In this document: positions 28,396-38,691 of the stretch, one piece after another
Layout: each line of letters opens with the position of its first letter
How positions within the stretch are numbered: position 1 is the first letter of the stretch
DNA from: Serratia nevei
GTDB taxonomy: Bacteria > Pseudomonadota > Gammaproteobacteria > Enterobacterales > Enterobacteriaceae
Assembly: GCF_037948395.1 (NCBI RefSeq)
Contig: NZ_CP149940.1
Location: 4,340,001 to 4,404,000 of the forward strand
Direction: 5' to 3'
DNA: 64,000 bases
Position numbers and translations under genes: made by a program
Notes under the pieces: generated by a model
Database searches by the model: none
What the model saw: the letters and a program-made list of their open reading frames with translations, nothing else
What the model was told of the DNA's origin: nothing

Positions 28396-29277
28396 ATGCG
28401 ACAGTTATCCCTGCTTGATGAAGTTAAAAAGGCGTATCAGGAACACCGTTCAGCCTTTATCCCCGGTGCCACCATGCAAGCGATCCTGCTGGCGCTGGGC
28501 GCGCGGCCGGAAGATTTCTCCAAGCTGCAGCAGGTCAGCGGCAATCTGGCGGACGATCCCACGCTGCCTTTCCGCAAGTCCAGAAACGGCCGCTTCTGTT
28601 TCGACTTCGATCGCGCCCAGATTGAGCGGCTGGAATTCCAGCCTTTCGTGCTCTCGGTCGAGGAAGACTTCATCCGTTACGATTCGGGCAAGGTGCGCCA
28701 CTTCCGCGGCATCAACGACGATCTGCAGTTGAATACGGCATTCCAGGCGCTGATGAAATTCAAAGCCTACGTGATCGATGGCGTGAGCGTGACGCCGCGC
28801 GCCCGGCTTAATCAGGAGATCAACAAATTCGTCTGCACGGTGTTCAACCTGCGCACCGTCACCACGCCGCAGATGCTGGGCGAACCGGCGCTGGAAGGCG
28901 TGCACAGCGACGGCGTCGACCACACCATGACGACCTTCCTCGGCTGCGACAACATGACCGACGACAGCGCCAAGACCTTTATTCACGATATGCGCGAAAC
29001 CAGCGGGATCAAATTCGATCGGGCCCGGCCAGAATGGATTTTGGGCGAAATACAGCATCGGCATTTCCTCGATACCCTGCTGATTGTCGATCATGAACGC
29101 AAACATAGCCTCTCACCGGTGGAAGCGCAGGACAAACGCCGGCATTCGACCCGCGATATGCTGATCTTTTTCACCCGCAAACCGGTCGAAGACGGCCACG
29201 TCTCTTTCGCGTATGACTCTTTCAAACCGCATATCGAAATCCCGCTGTCGATAGACATGGTGGCGCGCGCGAGCTAA
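28396..29277 (+). CDS. 2-oxoglutarate/Fe(II) dioxygenase, amino-acid hydroxylase type
   Basis: The 293-residue protein belongs to the family of the Bacillus isoleucine 4-hydroxylase IDO. The iron ligands are His170 and Asp172 (GVHSDG) and His237 (KHSLSP). Arg253 in STRDMLIFF is the likely 2-oxoglutarate anchor. [11 protein letters not shown] near residue 99 matches GKVRQFNSIND of IDO. Such enzymes hydroxylate free aliphatic amino acids or oxidise methionine. The following brnQ fits a branched-chain amino acid as substrate. It is about 50 residues longer than IDO at the N terminus. Confidence 0.85.
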   Translation: MRQLSLLDEVKKAYQEHRSAFIPGATMQAILLALGARPEDFSKLQQVSGNLADDPTLPFRKSRNGRFCFDFDRAQIERLEFQPFVLSVEEDFIRYDSGKVRHFRGINDDLQLNTAFQALMKFKAYVIDGVSVTPRARLNQEINKFVCTVFNLRTVTTPQMLGEPALEGVHSDGVDHTMTTFLGCDNMTDDSAKTFIHDMRETSGIKFDRARPEWILGEIQHRHFLDTLLIVDHERKHSLSPVEAQDKRRHSTRDMLIFFTRKPVEDGHVSFAYDSFKPHIEIPLSIDMVARAS

Positions 29278-29289
29278 CGCGCAGCCGGG

Positions 29290-29319
29290 CCGGCCGCCAT
29301 GATCCCTCTGTGCGGCCGG
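29290..29319. other. Stem-loop in the brnQ leader
   Basis: An 8-bp perfect GC stem (CCGGCCGC/GCGGCCGG) lies 13 bases past the dioxygenase stop and about 170 bases before brnQ. No T-run follows, so it is not a classical terminator. It may shield the upstream mRNA. Confidence 0.4.
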
Positions 29320-29489
29320 TTCACGCCAGGATAAACAGCGCTGGATTAATCAGGTTTTTGTCGCCGAATTATTATATCCTGCCAGACGAAAATTTTGCGG
29401 GCGCTCGCTGCCCTCTGCGCCTGCCCTCTGCAGTTATCCATTCCGCAGCAGGCCGTTTATTTCATGAATACAGGCAGTGCCATACCGTT

Positions 29490-30812
29490 ATGACCAAGAA
29501 TTTATCCCCGAAAGACATTATCGCCCTGGGCTTTATGACCTTCGCCCTGTTTGTCGGCGCCGGCAACATCATTTTCCCCCCGCTGGTGGGGCTGCAGTCC
29601 GGCGAACATCTGTGGCCGGCCGCCCTCGGGTTTATGGTGACCGCCGTCGCCTTGCCGGTGATCGCCGTGATCGCGCTGGCGCGCGTCGGCGGCAGCATCA
29701 GCCTGCTGACCGGCCCCATCGGCCGCACCGCCGGCCTGCTGTTGGCGACCGTCTGCTATCTGGCGCTCGGCCCGCTGTTCGCCACGCCGCGAACCGCCAA
29801 TGTCTCTTTCGCCCTCGGCATCGCGCCCTTCACCGGCGACGGCGCCCTGCCGCAGTTCATCTACAGCCTGCTGTTCTTTACCCTGGCGATGATCGTCTCG
29901 CTGTATCCCGGCCGGTTGCTCGATAACGTCGGCCATATTCTGGCGCCGCTGAAAATCCTGGCGCTGGCCGCGCTCGGCATCGCCGCCCTGGTTTGGCCCG
30001 CCGGTGAACCGGTCTCCGCCGTCGGCAGCTATCAGGCATCGGCGTTTTCCACCGGCTTCGTGCAGGGTTATCAAACTATGGACACGCTGTCGGCGCTGAT
30101 GTTTGGCTCGATTATCGTCACCGCCGCCCGCTCGCGCGGCGTCAGCGACAGCGGCCTGCTGCTGCGCTACACCCTGTGGGCCAGCCTGATCGCCGGCGTC
30201 GGCCTGACGCTGGTCTATATCTGCATGTTCAAACTCGGCGCCGGCAGCGGCAGCCTGGTCGAGAGTGGCGCTCAGGATGGCGCGGCAATCCTGCACGCTT
30301 ATGTGCAACACACCTTCGGCGATCTGGGCAGCGTCTTTATGGCAGTGCTGATGTTCATCGCCTGCCTGGTGACGGCGGTCGGCATGACCTGCGCCTGCGC
30401 GGACTTCTTCTCTCGCTACCTGCCGCTCTCTTACCGCACGCTGGTGGTTATCCTCGCCCTCTTCGCCATGCTGGTCTCCAACATGGGGCTGGCCAACCTG
30501 ATCCGCGTCTCGCTACCGGTGCTGACGGCGATCTATCCGCCCTGCATCGCGCTAGTGTTGCTCAGCTTCAGCCAGAACCGCTGGCGCAGCGCCAAGCGCG
30601 TCTTCGCACCGGTGATCGCCACCAGCCTGGTGTTTGGCCTCGCCGACGGCCTGAAGGCCTCCAGCTTCAGCGGCCTGCTGCCCGTCTGGTTCGATAAGCT
30701 GCCGCTGGCCGAACAGGGGCTGGTCTGGCTGCAGCCTACGCTGCTGGTGCTGTTGCTGGCGGCGACTTATGACCGGTTGCGCAGCGTCGAAAGCGCCAAC
30801 GTCGCGTCGTAA
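29490..30812 (+). CDS. brnQ: Branched-chain amino acid transporter BrnQ
   Basis: BrnQ imports leucine, isoleucine and valine with sodium or protons. The 440-residue protein has about 12 membrane segments and opens with the family block [20 protein letters not shown]. The conserved [17 protein letters not shown] lies near residue 200. The length equals E. coli BrnQ (439). The frame runs on upstream to 29310, but the ATG at 29490 gives the usual start [14 protein letters not shown]. It follows the amino-acid hydroxylase gene in the same direction, so it may feed substrate to it. Confidence 0.93.
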   Translation: MTKNLSPKDIIALGFMTFALFVGAGNIIFPPLVGLQSGEHLWPAALGFMVTAVALPVIAVIALARVGGSISLLTGPIGRTAGLLLATVCYLALGPLFATPRTANVSFALGIAPFTGDGALPQFIYSLLFFTLAMIVSLYPGRLLDNVGHILAPLKILALAALGIAALVWPAGEPVSAVGSYQASAFSTGFVQGYQTMDTLSALMFGSIIVTAARSRGVSDSGLLLRYTLWASLIAGVGLTLVYICMFKLGAGSGSLVESGAQDGAAILHAYVQHTFGDLGSVFMAVLMFIACLVTAVGMTCACADFFSRYLPLSYRTLVVILALFAMLVSNMGLANLIRVSLPVLTAIYPPCIALVLLSFSQNRWRSAKRVFAPVIATSLVFGLADGLKASSFSGLLPVWFDKLPLAEQGLVWLQPTLLVLLLAATYDRLRSVESANVAS

Positions 30813-30828
30813 GCACGGGTCACGCCCA

Positions 30829-30860
30829 TAAAAAAAGCCGGTCACGATGACCGGCTTTTT
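30829..30860. terminator. Bidirectional terminator between brnQ and tktA
   Basis: A 14-bp stem (AAAAAAGCCGGTCA/TGACCGGCTTTTTT) with a 3-nt loop serves both convergent genes. Confidence 0.9.
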
Positions 30861-30881
30861 TATCGGCTTGCGCCAGGCCGC

Positions 30882-32876
30882 TTACTTCAGCAGCGCCTGC
30901 GCCTTGGCCACCACGTTGTCCACGGTGAAGCCGAACTCGGCGAACAGCTGCTCCGCCGGCGCCGACTCACCGAAGGTGGTCATGCCCACAATGGCGCCGT
31001 TCAGGCCCACGTACTTGTACCAGTAGTCCGCAATACCCGCTTCCACCGCCACGCGCGCCGTTACCGCCGCCGGCAACACCGACTCGCGGTACGCCGCATC
31101 CTGCTTGTCGAACGCGTCGGTCGACGGCATCGACACCACGCGCACCTTGCGGCCCGCCGCGGTCAGCTTGTCCGCCGCTTCCACCGTGATGCCCACTTCG
31201 GAGCCGGTGGCAATCAGGATGACGTCCGGCGTGCCCGCGCAGTCTTTCAGCACGTAGCCGCCGCGGTACACGTTCGCCAGCTGCTCTGCGGTGCGCGGCT
31301 GCTGGGTCAGGTTCTGACGCGAGAACACCAGGGTGGTCGGGCCGTCGTTGCGCTCGATGCCGTACTGCCACGCCACCGCCGACTCCACCTGGTCGCACGG
31401 GCGCCAGGTGCTCATGTTCGGGGTCACGCGCAGGCTCGCCAGCTGCTCCACCGGCTGGTGGGTCGGGCCGTCTTCGCCCAGACCGATGGAGTCGTGGGTG
31501 TAGACGAACACGTTGCGCAGCTTCATCAGCGCCGCCATGCGCACCGCGTTGCGGGCGTATTCCACGAACATCAGGAAGGTCGCCGAGTACGGCAGGAAGC
31601 CGCCGTGCAGCGCGATGCCGTTGGTGATGGCGGTCATGCCGAACTCGCGCACGCCGTAATGAATGTAGTTGCCCGCCGGGTCAACGTTCAGCGCTTTCGA
31701 GCCGGACCACATGGTCAGGTTGCTCGGCGCCAGGTCGGCGGAGCCGCCCAGGAACTCCGGCAGCACCTTGCCGAACGCTTCCAGCGCGTTCTGCGACGCC
31801 TTGCGGCTGGCGATGTTGGCCGGGTTGGCCTGCAGTTTTTCCACGAACGCCTTGGCGTCGGCTTTCCAGTTGGCCGGCAGCTCGCCGTTCATGCGGCGCT
31901 TGAACTCGGCAGCCTGCTCCGGGAAGGCCTTGGCGTAGGCGGCGAACTTGTCGTTCCAGGCCGCTTCTTTGGCCTGACCGGCTTCTTTGGCGTCCCACTG
32001 GGCGTAGATGTCCTGCGGGATTTCAAAGGCGGCGTATTTCCAGCCCAGCGCTTCGCGGGTGGCGGCCACTTCGGCGGCGCCCAGCGCGGCGCCGTGCACG
32101 TCATGGGTGCCGGCCTTGTTCGGCGAACCGAAGCCGATAACGGTCTTGCACATCAGCAGCGACGGCTTGTCGGTCACCTTGCGGGCTTCTTCAATCGCGG
32201 CCTTGATGGCGTCCGGGTTGTGGCCGTCGACGTTGCGCACCACGTGCCAGCCGTAGGCTTCGAAACGCAGGGCGGTGTCGTCGGTGAACCAGCCGTCGAC
32301 GTGGCCGTCGATGGAGATGCCGTTGTCATCGTAGAAAGCGGTCAGCTTACCGAGCTTGAGGGTACCGGCCAGAGAGCAGACTTCGTGCGAGATGCCTTCC
32401 ATCATGCAGCCGTCGCCCATGAAGGCGTAGGTGTGGTGGTCAACGATGTCGTGGCCCGGGCGGTTGAACTGCGCCGCCAGGGTGCGTTCGGCGATGGCGA
32501 AGCCGACGGCGTTGGCGATGCCCTGGCCCAGCGGGCCGGTGGTGGTTTCAACGCCTGGGGTGTAGCCGTACTCCGGGTGCCCTGGGGTTTTGGAGTGCAG
32601 CTGACGGAAGTTTTCCAGCTCGCGCATCGGCAGGTCGTAGCCGGTGAGGTGCAGGAGGCTGTAAATCAACATGGAGCCGTGGCCGTTGGAGAGCACGAAA
32701 CGGTCGCGGTCAGCCCAGTGCGGGTTAGTCGGGTTGTGGTTGAGGTAGTCACGCCACAGGACTTCGGCGATGTCCGCCATGCCCATAGGGGCACCCGGGT
32801 GGCCGGAATTTGCTTTTTGTACGGCGTCCATGCTGAGTGCGCGGATGGCGTTGGCAAGCTCTTTACGAGAGGACAT
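30882..32876 (-). CDS. tktA: Transketolase
   Basis: Transketolase moves two-carbon ketol units between sugar phosphates in the pentose phosphate pathway, using thiamine diphosphate. The 664-residue protein has the cofactor motif [20 protein letters not shown] near residue 155. It also has [20 protein letters not shown] near residue 471, with the His that contacts substrate. It precedes loiP divergently, as in E. coli tktA-loiP, which supports the tktA name over tktB. Confidence 0.97.
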   Translation of the reverse strand: MSSRKELANAIRALSMDAVQKANSGHPGAPMGMADIAEVLWRDYLNHNPTNPHWADRDRFVLSNGHGSMLIYSLLHLTGYDLPMRELENFRQLHSKTPGHPEYGYTPGVETTTGPLGQGIANAVGFAIAERTLAAQFNRPGHDIVDHHTYAFMGDGCMMEGISHEVCSLAGTLKLGKLTAFYDDNGISIDGHVDGWFTDDTALRFEAYGWHVVRNVDGHNPDAIKAAIEEARKVTDKPSLLMCKTVIGFGSPNKAGTHDVHGAALGAAEVAATREALGWKYAAFEIPQDIYAQWDAKEAGQAKEAAWNDKFAAYAKAFPEQAAEFKRRMNGELPANWKADAKAFVEKLQANPANIASRKASQNALEAFGKVLPEFLGGSADLAPSNLTMWSGSKALNVDPAGNYIHYGVREFGMTAITNGIALHGGFLPYSATFLMFVEYARNAVRMAALMKLRNVFVYTHDSIGLGEDGPTHQPVEQLASLRVTPNMSTWRPCDQVESAVAWQYGIERNDGPTTLVFSRQNLTQQPRTAEQLANVYRGGYVLKDCAGTPDVILIATGSEVGITVEAADKLTAAGRKVRVVSMPSTDAFDKQDAAYRESVLPAAVTARVAVEAGIADYWYKYVGLNGAIVGMTTFGESAPAEQLFAEFGFTVDNVVAKAQALLK

Positions 32877-33114
32877 GTTTTACTCCAGGTCGGATAAAAA
32901 AAGCAGTCAAGTTCCCTATTTTCTCAGACTCCACATCACAACGGCAATCCCTAATGCCAAATGAGAGCGAGTTCACCACTTATTAGCACGATTGGACGCT
33001 TTTTCGGAATAACACTATTCTCGCCCCGTCTGACGTACACTAGGCTCTTGCGACAAGATTTCCTCCAAGCAAAATGATTCTTTTACCTTGTTACCTTCAC
33101 AGGAAGATGGCGTT

Positions 33115-33867
33115 ATGAAGATCCGTACCTCTTTGATTGCGTTGGGCATTGCCACCTTGGCAACCGGCTGTCAAAACCTGAATACCGAAACCTTGATGCA
33201 GTCCGGCGCCCAGGCATTCCAGGCGGCGACCCTGAGCAACAACGACGTTAAGGCCCTGAGTGATAAATCCTGCGCCGAGATGGACAGCAAGGCACAAATC
33301 GCGCCGGCCGACAGCACCTACGCCAAGCGTCTCAACAAAATCGCCGCGGCGCTGGGCGACAACATCAACGGCACCCCGGCCAACTACAAGGTCTACGTGA
33401 CCAAAGACGTCAACGCCTGGGCAATGGCCAACGGCTGCATCCGCGTCTACAGCGGCCTGATGGACATGATGAACGACAACGAAGTGGAAGGCGTGCTGGG
33501 CCATGAAATGGGCCACGTGGCGCTGGGCCACACCCGCAAGGCGATGCAGGTGGCTTACGGCACCGTGGCGCTGCGCACCGCGGCGTCCTCCGCCGGCGGC
33601 GTCATCGGCTCGCTGTCGCAGTCGCAGCTGGCAGACATCGGCGAGAAGCTGGTCAGCGCCCAGTTCTCGCAGAAGCAGGAAAGCGAAGCGGATGATTACT
33701 CGTTCGATCTGCTGAAAAAACGCGGCATCGATCCGAACGGCCTGGCCACCAGCTTCGAGAAGCTGGCCCAGATGGAAGCCGGCCGCCAGAGCAGCCTGTT
33801 CGACGACCACCCTTCTTCCCAAGCGCGTGCGCAGCACATCCGCGATCGCATCGCGGCAGAGAAATAA
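33115..33867 (+). CDS. loiP: Outer-membrane lipoprotein metalloprotease LoiP (YggG)
   Basis: LoiP is an M48 zinc protease anchored as a lipoprotein in the outer membrane; in E. coli it is induced at low osmolarity and processed with BepA. The 250-residue sequence begins with a lipoprotein signal (lipobox LATGC, Cys19). It has the zinc motif HEMGH near residue 138 and the third ligand Glu in KQESEADDYSFDLLKKRGID. The start at 33115 was chosen because it gives the lipoprotein signal and follows AGGAAG. It ends in a strong terminator. Confidence 0.95.
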   Translation: MKIRTSLIALGIATLATGCQNLNTETLMQSGAQAFQAATLSNNDVKALSDKSCAEMDSKAQIAPADSTYAKRLNKIAAALGDNINGTPANYKVYVTKDVNAWAMANGCIRVYSGLMDMMNDNEVEGVLGHEMGHVALGHTRKAMQVAYGTVALRTAASSAGGVIGSLSQSQLADIGEKLVSAQFSQKQESEADDYSFDLLKKRGIDPNGLATSFEKLAQMEAGRQSSLFDDHPSSQARAQHIRDRIAAEK

Positions 33868-33872
33868 TCACG

Positions 33873-33902
33873 AAAACGCCCGGCATCGCCGGGCGTTTTT
33901 TA
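33873..33902. terminator. Bidirectional terminator between loiP and the catabolic island
   Basis: A 12-bp stem (AAAACGCCCGGC/GCCGGGCGTTTT) with a 3-nt loop and T-rich flanks separates loiP from the last gene of the convergent catabolic operon. Confidence 0.9.
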
Positions 33903-33907
33903 TCGTA

Positions 33908-35551
33908 TTAATACAGCGTTTTCTGCGGCGGCCCGGCGAAAGTCAGCGGCCCGACCTGTTTCATGTCCACCTCGACCACCGACGGCCCCGGGTAGTTGAT
34001 CGCTTCGGCCAGCACGCCGTTGAACTGTGCCGCTGCGTCCACCTTCCAGGCTTTCAGCCCCATCGCTTCGGCAATCTGGGTGAACGCCGGCGTATGCAGC
34101 TCGTTGTAATACTGGCGCCCGGCGAAGTACTTGTCCTGAATGCCGCGCATCACGCCATAACCGCCGTCGTTCATGATCAGCAGGGTGATATTCACCTGTT
34201 CCTGCGCCATGGTCGCCAACTCGCCCAGGCCCAGCGCCAGACCACCATCGCCCACCAGCCCCACCACCTTGCGCTGCGGGTTGGCAATCGCGGTGCCGAT
34301 GGCCATCGGCAGCCCCATACCGATGGCACCCGCCAGCGAGTGAATGTTGCACAGCGGCGAGATCGCCCGGAACAACCGGCTGCCCCAGACGCTGCCGGAA
34401 ACAGTGATATCGCGTACCAACAGCCCGTCCTGCGGCAGCGCGGCGTCGATGGCGTCGTTGAGTTTGGCGTATTCACCGGACTGCTGGCGCAGCGCGCTCT
34501 CCGCCTGCTGCACCGCCCCCGCGATCTCGGCATCCCACTCGGCGTTGACCTTCTCGCCGGGGGCCAGCCGCGCCGCCAGCGCCGCCAGCAGCGCCGCACA
34601 GTCGCCGTTGATCTGTTCATCGGCCAGATAGTTGCGGTTGGCCGCCGCCGGATCGATGTCAATCTGCACCAGCGGGCGCGGCAGCGGCAGCGTCCAGGTA
34701 CGGGTTTCATTGCTGCGCAGGCGCGAACCGGCCACCAGCGTCAGATCGCACTGCGTCAGGATCGCTTCGATGCTCGGTGAGTTATGGAACGCCCGCAGGC
34801 TGCGCGGATGGCTGTCCGGCAGAATGCCGCGCCCGTGGGTGCTGGAGATCACCGCCACGCCGGCGTCCGCCAGCTTGCGCACCGCGTCGCCGCAGGCCAA
34901 GGCGCCGCCGCCCAACCACAGCAGCGGACGCTTGGCCTGTTTCAGCCGCTGATGCAGCCGTTCCACCGCCGCAGCGTCCGCCTTCGGCAGCGGCGCCGGC
35001 GCCAACGGCTCGGTCAGCACCGAACGGGGAACCAGGCTGCTTTGAATATCGATCGGGATCTCGACCGCCACCGGGCCGCAGGGCACGGTTTGCGCATCCA
35101 GGATCGCCCGTTCGATCACCGCCACCGCCTGCTCCGGCGAATTGACCCGGTAAGCGCGCTTGGAGCAGGCGCGCAGGAAGCCGAGCTGATCGCGGGTTTC
35201 ATGAATAAAACCGGCGTCGGCGTCCAGATAGGCTTTTTCCACCTGGCCGGTGATATGCAGCAGCGGCGTGTTGGCATTGAGCGCCTCAATCATCGCCCCC
35301 ACCGCGTTGCCGGCGCCGGCGCCGGTGCTGGTCAACGCTACGCCCAGGCCGGAGAAACGCCCGTGCGCGTCGGCCATGGTGACCGCCCCCGCTTCGCCGC
35401 GCGCCGGCACGAAGCGAATTTTATCGCGCTGCCCCACCGCATCGGCGATCGGCAGATTATGAATCGAAATGATGCCGTACATCGCCGACACCGCATACTG
35501 TTCCAGAGTCCGGGCTATCGCCTCGCCAACCGTGATTTTATCGCTCATCAT
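33908..35551 (-). CDS. Thiamine-diphosphate-dependent enzyme, acetolactate-synthase/decarboxylase family
   Basis: The 547-residue protein has the three-domain layout of 2-oxo acid decarboxylases and acetolactate synthases. The catalytic Glu53 is in ARGEAGAVTMADA. The cofactor motif near residue 440 starts GLVGDGGLALGLG and ends in IMNDGGYG. It has none of the extra features of biosynthetic acetolactate synthase, and no small-subunit gene is nearby. As last gene of the catabolic island, after an aldehyde dehydrogenase gene, it most likely decarboxylates a 2-oxo acid to an aldehyde. The substrate is unknown. Confidence 0.8.
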   Translation of the reverse strand: MMSDKITVGEAIARTLEQYAVSAMYGIISIHNLPIADAVGQRDKIRFVPARGEAGAVTMADAHGRFSGLGVALTSTGAGAGNAVGAMIEALNANTPLLHITGQVEKAYLDADAGFIHETRDQLGFLRACSKRAYRVNSPEQAVAVIERAILDAQTVPCGPVAVEIPIDIQSSLVPRSVLTEPLAPAPLPKADAAAVERLHQRLKQAKRPLLWLGGGALACGDAVRKLADAGVAVISSTHGRGILPDSHPRSLRAFHNSPSIEAILTQCDLTLVAGSRLRSNETRTWTLPLPRPLVQIDIDPAAANRNYLADEQINGDCAALLAALAARLAPGEKVNAEWDAEIAGAVQQAESALRQQSGEYAKLNDAIDAALPQDGLLVRDITVSGSVWGSRLFRAISPLCNIHSLAGAIGMGLPMAIGTAIANPQRKVVGLVGDGGLALGLGELATMAQEQVNITLLIMNDGGYGVMRGIQDKYFAGRQYYNELHTPAFTQIAEAMGLKAWKVDAAAQFNGVLAEAINYPGPSVVEVDMKQVGPLTFAGPPQKTLY

Positions 35552-35600
35552 CTGCCTTCTTAGGGTATTCGTTATTAGGGTTATGCGTAGAGGTGTCGGC

Positions 35601-37070
35601 CTAGTCGCTCCAGCGGTTCACCTGATGGCTCAGCGCCAGATACACGCTTTTCTGCTGCATGTAGGCCTTGATGCCGTTCAGGCCCTTTTCGCGGCCCAGC
35701 CCGCTTTCCTTGAAACCGCCGAACGGCGTGGAAATCGAGAACGTTTTGTAGGTATTGACCCAGACGGTGCCGGTTTCCAGCCGCTCCGCCAGCGCCATCG
35801 CGCGAGGGAAGTCGCGGCTCCAGATGCCGGCCGCCAGGCCGTACACCGAGTCATTAGCCTGTTCGATCAGCTGTTGCTCATCGTCAAACGGCAGCGCCAC
35901 CAGCACCGGGCCGAAGATCTCTTCCTGGCAGACGCGGGCGTCGTTGTTCAAGCCTTCAATAATGGTCGGCAGGTAATAGCTACCGCTCGCCAGCTGCGGA
36001 TCGGCCGGCGCTTCGCCGCCGATGATCACCCGGCCGCCCTCCTGCCGCGCCAGCGCCACGTAGTCCGCCACGCTTTGCCGATGTTTGGCGCTGATCAGCG
36101 GGCCGAGATGCACGCCCGGCACCAGCGGGTTGCCGATGCGCAGCCCCGCCGTCAGTTCGGTCAAACGCGCCAGCAGCGGCTGATACAGCGAACGATGCAC
36201 GAACAGCCGCGAACCGGCGATGCACGCCTGGCCGGCGGAGCTGAAAATGCCGTAGCAGATGCCGCGCGCCGCCTGCTCCAGATCGGCGTCCTCCAGCACG
36301 ATGGTCGGCGATTTGCCGCCCAATTCCAGCGAAGTGGGGATCAGCTTGTCGGCGGCGATGTGCGCCAAATGGCGCCCGGTGCTGGTCCCGCCGGTAAAGG
36401 AGATCTTTTTCACCAGCGGATGGCGCGCCAACGCCTCGCCGATCACCGAACCTTTGCCCGGCAACACGCTGAGCAGCCCAGCCGGCAGGCCCGCCTGTTC
36501 GAACAGCTCGGCCAGCTTCAGCGCCATTAGCGGCGTGGCTTCGGCCGGTTTGAGCACCACCGCGTTGCCCGCCGCCAGCGCCGGCGCCACCTTCTGCATT
36601 TCGCTGGCGATCGGCGAGTTCCACGGCGTAATGGCGGCGATCACCCCCATCGGTTGATACTGGCTTATCGTCATCACCTCGGCGCTGCGCGGGGTCGGCA
36701 GCTCGCCTTCCAACACCTCGCAGGCGGCCGCGAAGTAGCGCGCGGTCGCCGCCGCGCTGGCCACCAGCCCGCGGGTTTCCGCCAGCGGCTTGCCGTTGTC
36801 GCGGGTCTGCAGCTCGGCCAACTGTTCCTGCTGCGCCAGAATCAGGTTGCTGACGCGGTAGAGGATCGAGGCGCGTTGGTGCGGCACCAGCCCACGCCAT
36901 TCCGGCGCGCGCCAGGCGCGTTCCGCTGCTTCCACCGCCTCGTTCACGTCCTCGACGTTCGCGGCACGCAGCCGCGCGTTGACGCTGCCGTCGGCCGGGA
37001 ATACCGAAGCCATCTCTTCGCCACGCCCTTCACGCCAGCGCCCGGCGACAAAAATATTCAATCGTTCCAT
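35601..37070 (-). CDS. NAD-dependent aldehyde dehydrogenase of the catabolic island
   Basis: A 489-residue aldehyde dehydrogenase with AAITPWNSPIASEMQKVAPA (NAD binding), the catalytic Glu in LELGGKSPTIVLEDADLEQA and the catalytic Cys in SSAGQACIAGSRLF. The C-terminal PFGGFKESGLGREKGLNGIK is typical. It would oxidise the aldehyde produced upstream in the pathway, perhaps by the neighbouring thiamine-diphosphate enzyme. The start at 37070 was preferred over 37094 because it gives the family N terminus MERLNIFVAGRW and removes overlap with the preceding gene. Confidence 0.87.
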   Translation of the reverse strand: MERLNIFVAGRWREGRGEEMASVFPADGSVNARLRAANVEDVNEAVEAAERAWRAPEWRGLVPHQRASILYRVSNLILAQQEQLAELQTRDNGKPLAETRGLVASAAATARYFAAACEVLEGELPTPRSAEVMTISQYQPMGVIAAITPWNSPIASEMQKVAPALAAGNAVVLKPAEATPLMALKLAELFEQAGLPAGLLSVLPGKGSVIGEALARHPLVKKISFTGGTSTGRHLAHIAADKLIPTSLELGGKSPTIVLEDADLEQAARGICYGIFSSAGQACIAGSRLFVHRSLYQPLLARLTELTAGLRIGNPLVPGVHLGPLISAKHRQSVADYVALARQEGGRVIIGGEAPADPQLASGSYYLPTIIEGLNNDARVCQEEIFGPVLVALPFDDEQQLIEQANDSVYGLAAGIWSRDFPRAMALAERLETGTVWVNTYKTFSISTPFGGFKESGLGREKGLNGIKAYMQQKSVYLALSHQVNRWSD

Positions 37071-37086
37071 GCTCCGCTCCTGCCGT

Positions 37087-37881
37087 TCAGGCAATAAAAC
37101 CGCCGTCCACCAGACGGCGACAGGCTTGTACCGCGCTCAGCGCCGCCAGGGTTGATGTTTTGGGATTGCTCGCCAGCGGGGTGCCGCTCAGCTCGATGTG
37201 AAATTCGCCAAAGTCGCCGCACACCTGCAGACGATGGGTATTGCGCCGGGTGGCGGGATCGACCTGCAGGCGTACCCGGGTGGCGTCCATCCCCAGGCCG
37301 TTGAGCGCAATGGTGGCCGCCACGTTGGCATTGGCCGGGAACAAACGCGCCGCTTCGCGCGCCGACCCTTCAAAAAATACCTGCGCTTCGCTCACCGCAT
37401 TGAGGTCGATCAGCTGCTCCGCCGGGCTGCCGCGCCAGCTGGCCGGGCTTTTGCTGGCCTGATAGGTCACGCTCTCCAGCCCGCCTTCGCGCGCCGACGC
37501 CAGCCCATCCATCCCCGCCACCGCACCGGACAACACGATCAACTGCCCGTGATGGCGGCGGCAAACCTGCTGCAGCCGCTGTTGCAATGCGGCGTCCGCC
37601 AGCGCGCCGGTCGAGATCAGCGCCAGCGGCCAACCGCGCTGCAGAACCGCTTCGCCGAACTCCGCCACCGCCTGCTGGCTGGCGCACTCCAGCACCAGAT
37701 CCGGCCGCTGCAAACACTGCTCGGGATGGGTCAACGCCTGCACCCGCCCGCCAAAGGCCTCGGCGATCGCCGCATGATGAGCCGCGCGCGCCAGGATCCA
37801 ACCGACCTCCACGCCTTCCGGCAAACGGGCGATCACTTCCTTCGCCATCGCGCCGTAGCCAATCATCATGATCTTCTTCAT
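37087..37881 (-). CDS. L-aspartate dehydrogenase-like protein
   Basis: The 264-residue protein has the family landmarks of NAD(P)-dependent aspartate dehydrogenase (NadX type): the Rossmann motif MIGYGAMAKEV and LSGAVAGMDGLASA. It also has KSPASWRGSP, FPANANVAATIALNGLGMD and the C-terminal NPKTSTLAALSA. Known members oxidatively deaminate aspartate to oxaloacetate or feed NAD synthesis. Within a catabolic operon it may act on an amino acid released from the substrate, or on a related imine. The true substrate is not shown. It lies 16 bases before the aldehyde dehydrogenase gene. Confidence 0.82.
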   Translation of the reverse strand: MKKIMMIGYGAMAKEVIARLPEGVEVGWILARAAHHAAIAEAFGGRVQALTHPEQCLQRPDLVLECASQQAVAEFGEAVLQRGWPLALISTGALADAALQQRLQQVCRRHHGQLIVLSGAVAGMDGLASAREGGLESVTYQASKSPASWRGSPAEQLIDLNAVSEAQVFFEGSAREAARLFPANANVAATIALNGLGMDATRVRLQVDPATRRNTHRLQVCGDFGEFHIELSGTPLASNPKTSTLAALSAVQACRRLVDGGFIA

Positions 37882-37896
37882 CTTTATCGGCCCCTG

Positions 37897-38691
37897 CTAC
37901 ACATGGCGGTTAAAGCCGCCGGATACGTCCAGCGCCGCGCCGGTGGTAAAGGAAGCCAGCGGCGAAGCGAGGAACAGCAGCGCCTGCGCCGGCTCCTGCG
38001 GCTTGCCGAGGCGCTTCATCGGGATGCCGCGGCGTTCGGCGATCGCCGCCGTCCACTGCTCCCAGCTTTGATCTTTATCGCTGCGCTCGTCGAAACGGCG
38101 GCGCCATTGGCCCGACTCCACCATCCCCAGCAAGATCGAGTTAACGCGAATGCCTTTGCCCACCAGCTCTTTCGACAGCGTCAGCGTCATGTTGAGCAGC
38201 GCGGCGCGCGCCGCCGAGGTGGCGATCATGTGTTCTTCCGGCTGCAGCGCCAGCAGCGAGTTCACGCAGGTGATCGACGCGATCGTCGACCGTTCCAGCG
38301 CCGGTAAGAACGCCTGCACCGGGTTGATCACGCCGAACAGCTTCAGCTCGGCCTCATGCAGCCAGGCTTCGCGCGGCGTTTGGTCAAAATGGGCGACGAA
38401 GCCCTGACCGGCGTTGTTGATCAGCAGATCCACGCCGCCGAAATGCGCCGTCACCTGGTCAGCGAACTGCGCCACCTGCTGCGCGTCCAGTACGTCGCAG
38501 CGCAGCGCCAGGATCTCCGCCTGCGGAAACTCCGCACGCAGGCTGGCTGCTGCGCCGGCCAGTTTGTCCGGATCGCGGCCGCAGAACGCCACCTTCGCCC
38601 CTTCGGCCAGCAGCAGTTTCAGGGTTTCGAAACCGATGCCCGACGAGCCGCCGGTTACCACCGCCACCCGATTCTCAAGCTGAAAATTCAT
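37897..38691 (-). CDS. SDR-fold protein with altered catalytic residues
   Basis: The 264-residue protein has a clear SDR fold: nucleotide motif VVTGGSSGIG at residues 11-20, INNAG at 91-95, and the C-terminal GAALDVSGGF. The usual YxxxK dyad is missing. The aligned segment reads ATSAARAALL, with Thr158 in place of Tyr and Arg162 in place of Lys. Standard hydride-transfer chemistry is therefore doubtful. It may have a non-redox role or use another acid. Its start overlaps the hydrolase stop by 4 bases, so it belongs firmly to the operon. Confidence 0.82.
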   Translation of the reverse strand: MNFQLENRVAVVTGGSSGIGFETLKLLLAEGAKVAFCGRDPDKLAGAAASLRAEFPQAEILALRCDVLDAQQVAQFADQVTAHFGGVDLLINNAGQGFVAHFDQTPREAWLHEAELKLFGVINPVQAFLPALERSTIASITCVNSLLALQPEEHMIATSAARAALLNMTLTLSKELVGKGIRVNSILLGMVESGQWRRRFDERSDKDQSWEQWTAAIAERRGIPMKRLGKPQEPAQALLFLASPLASFTTGAALDVSGGFNRHV

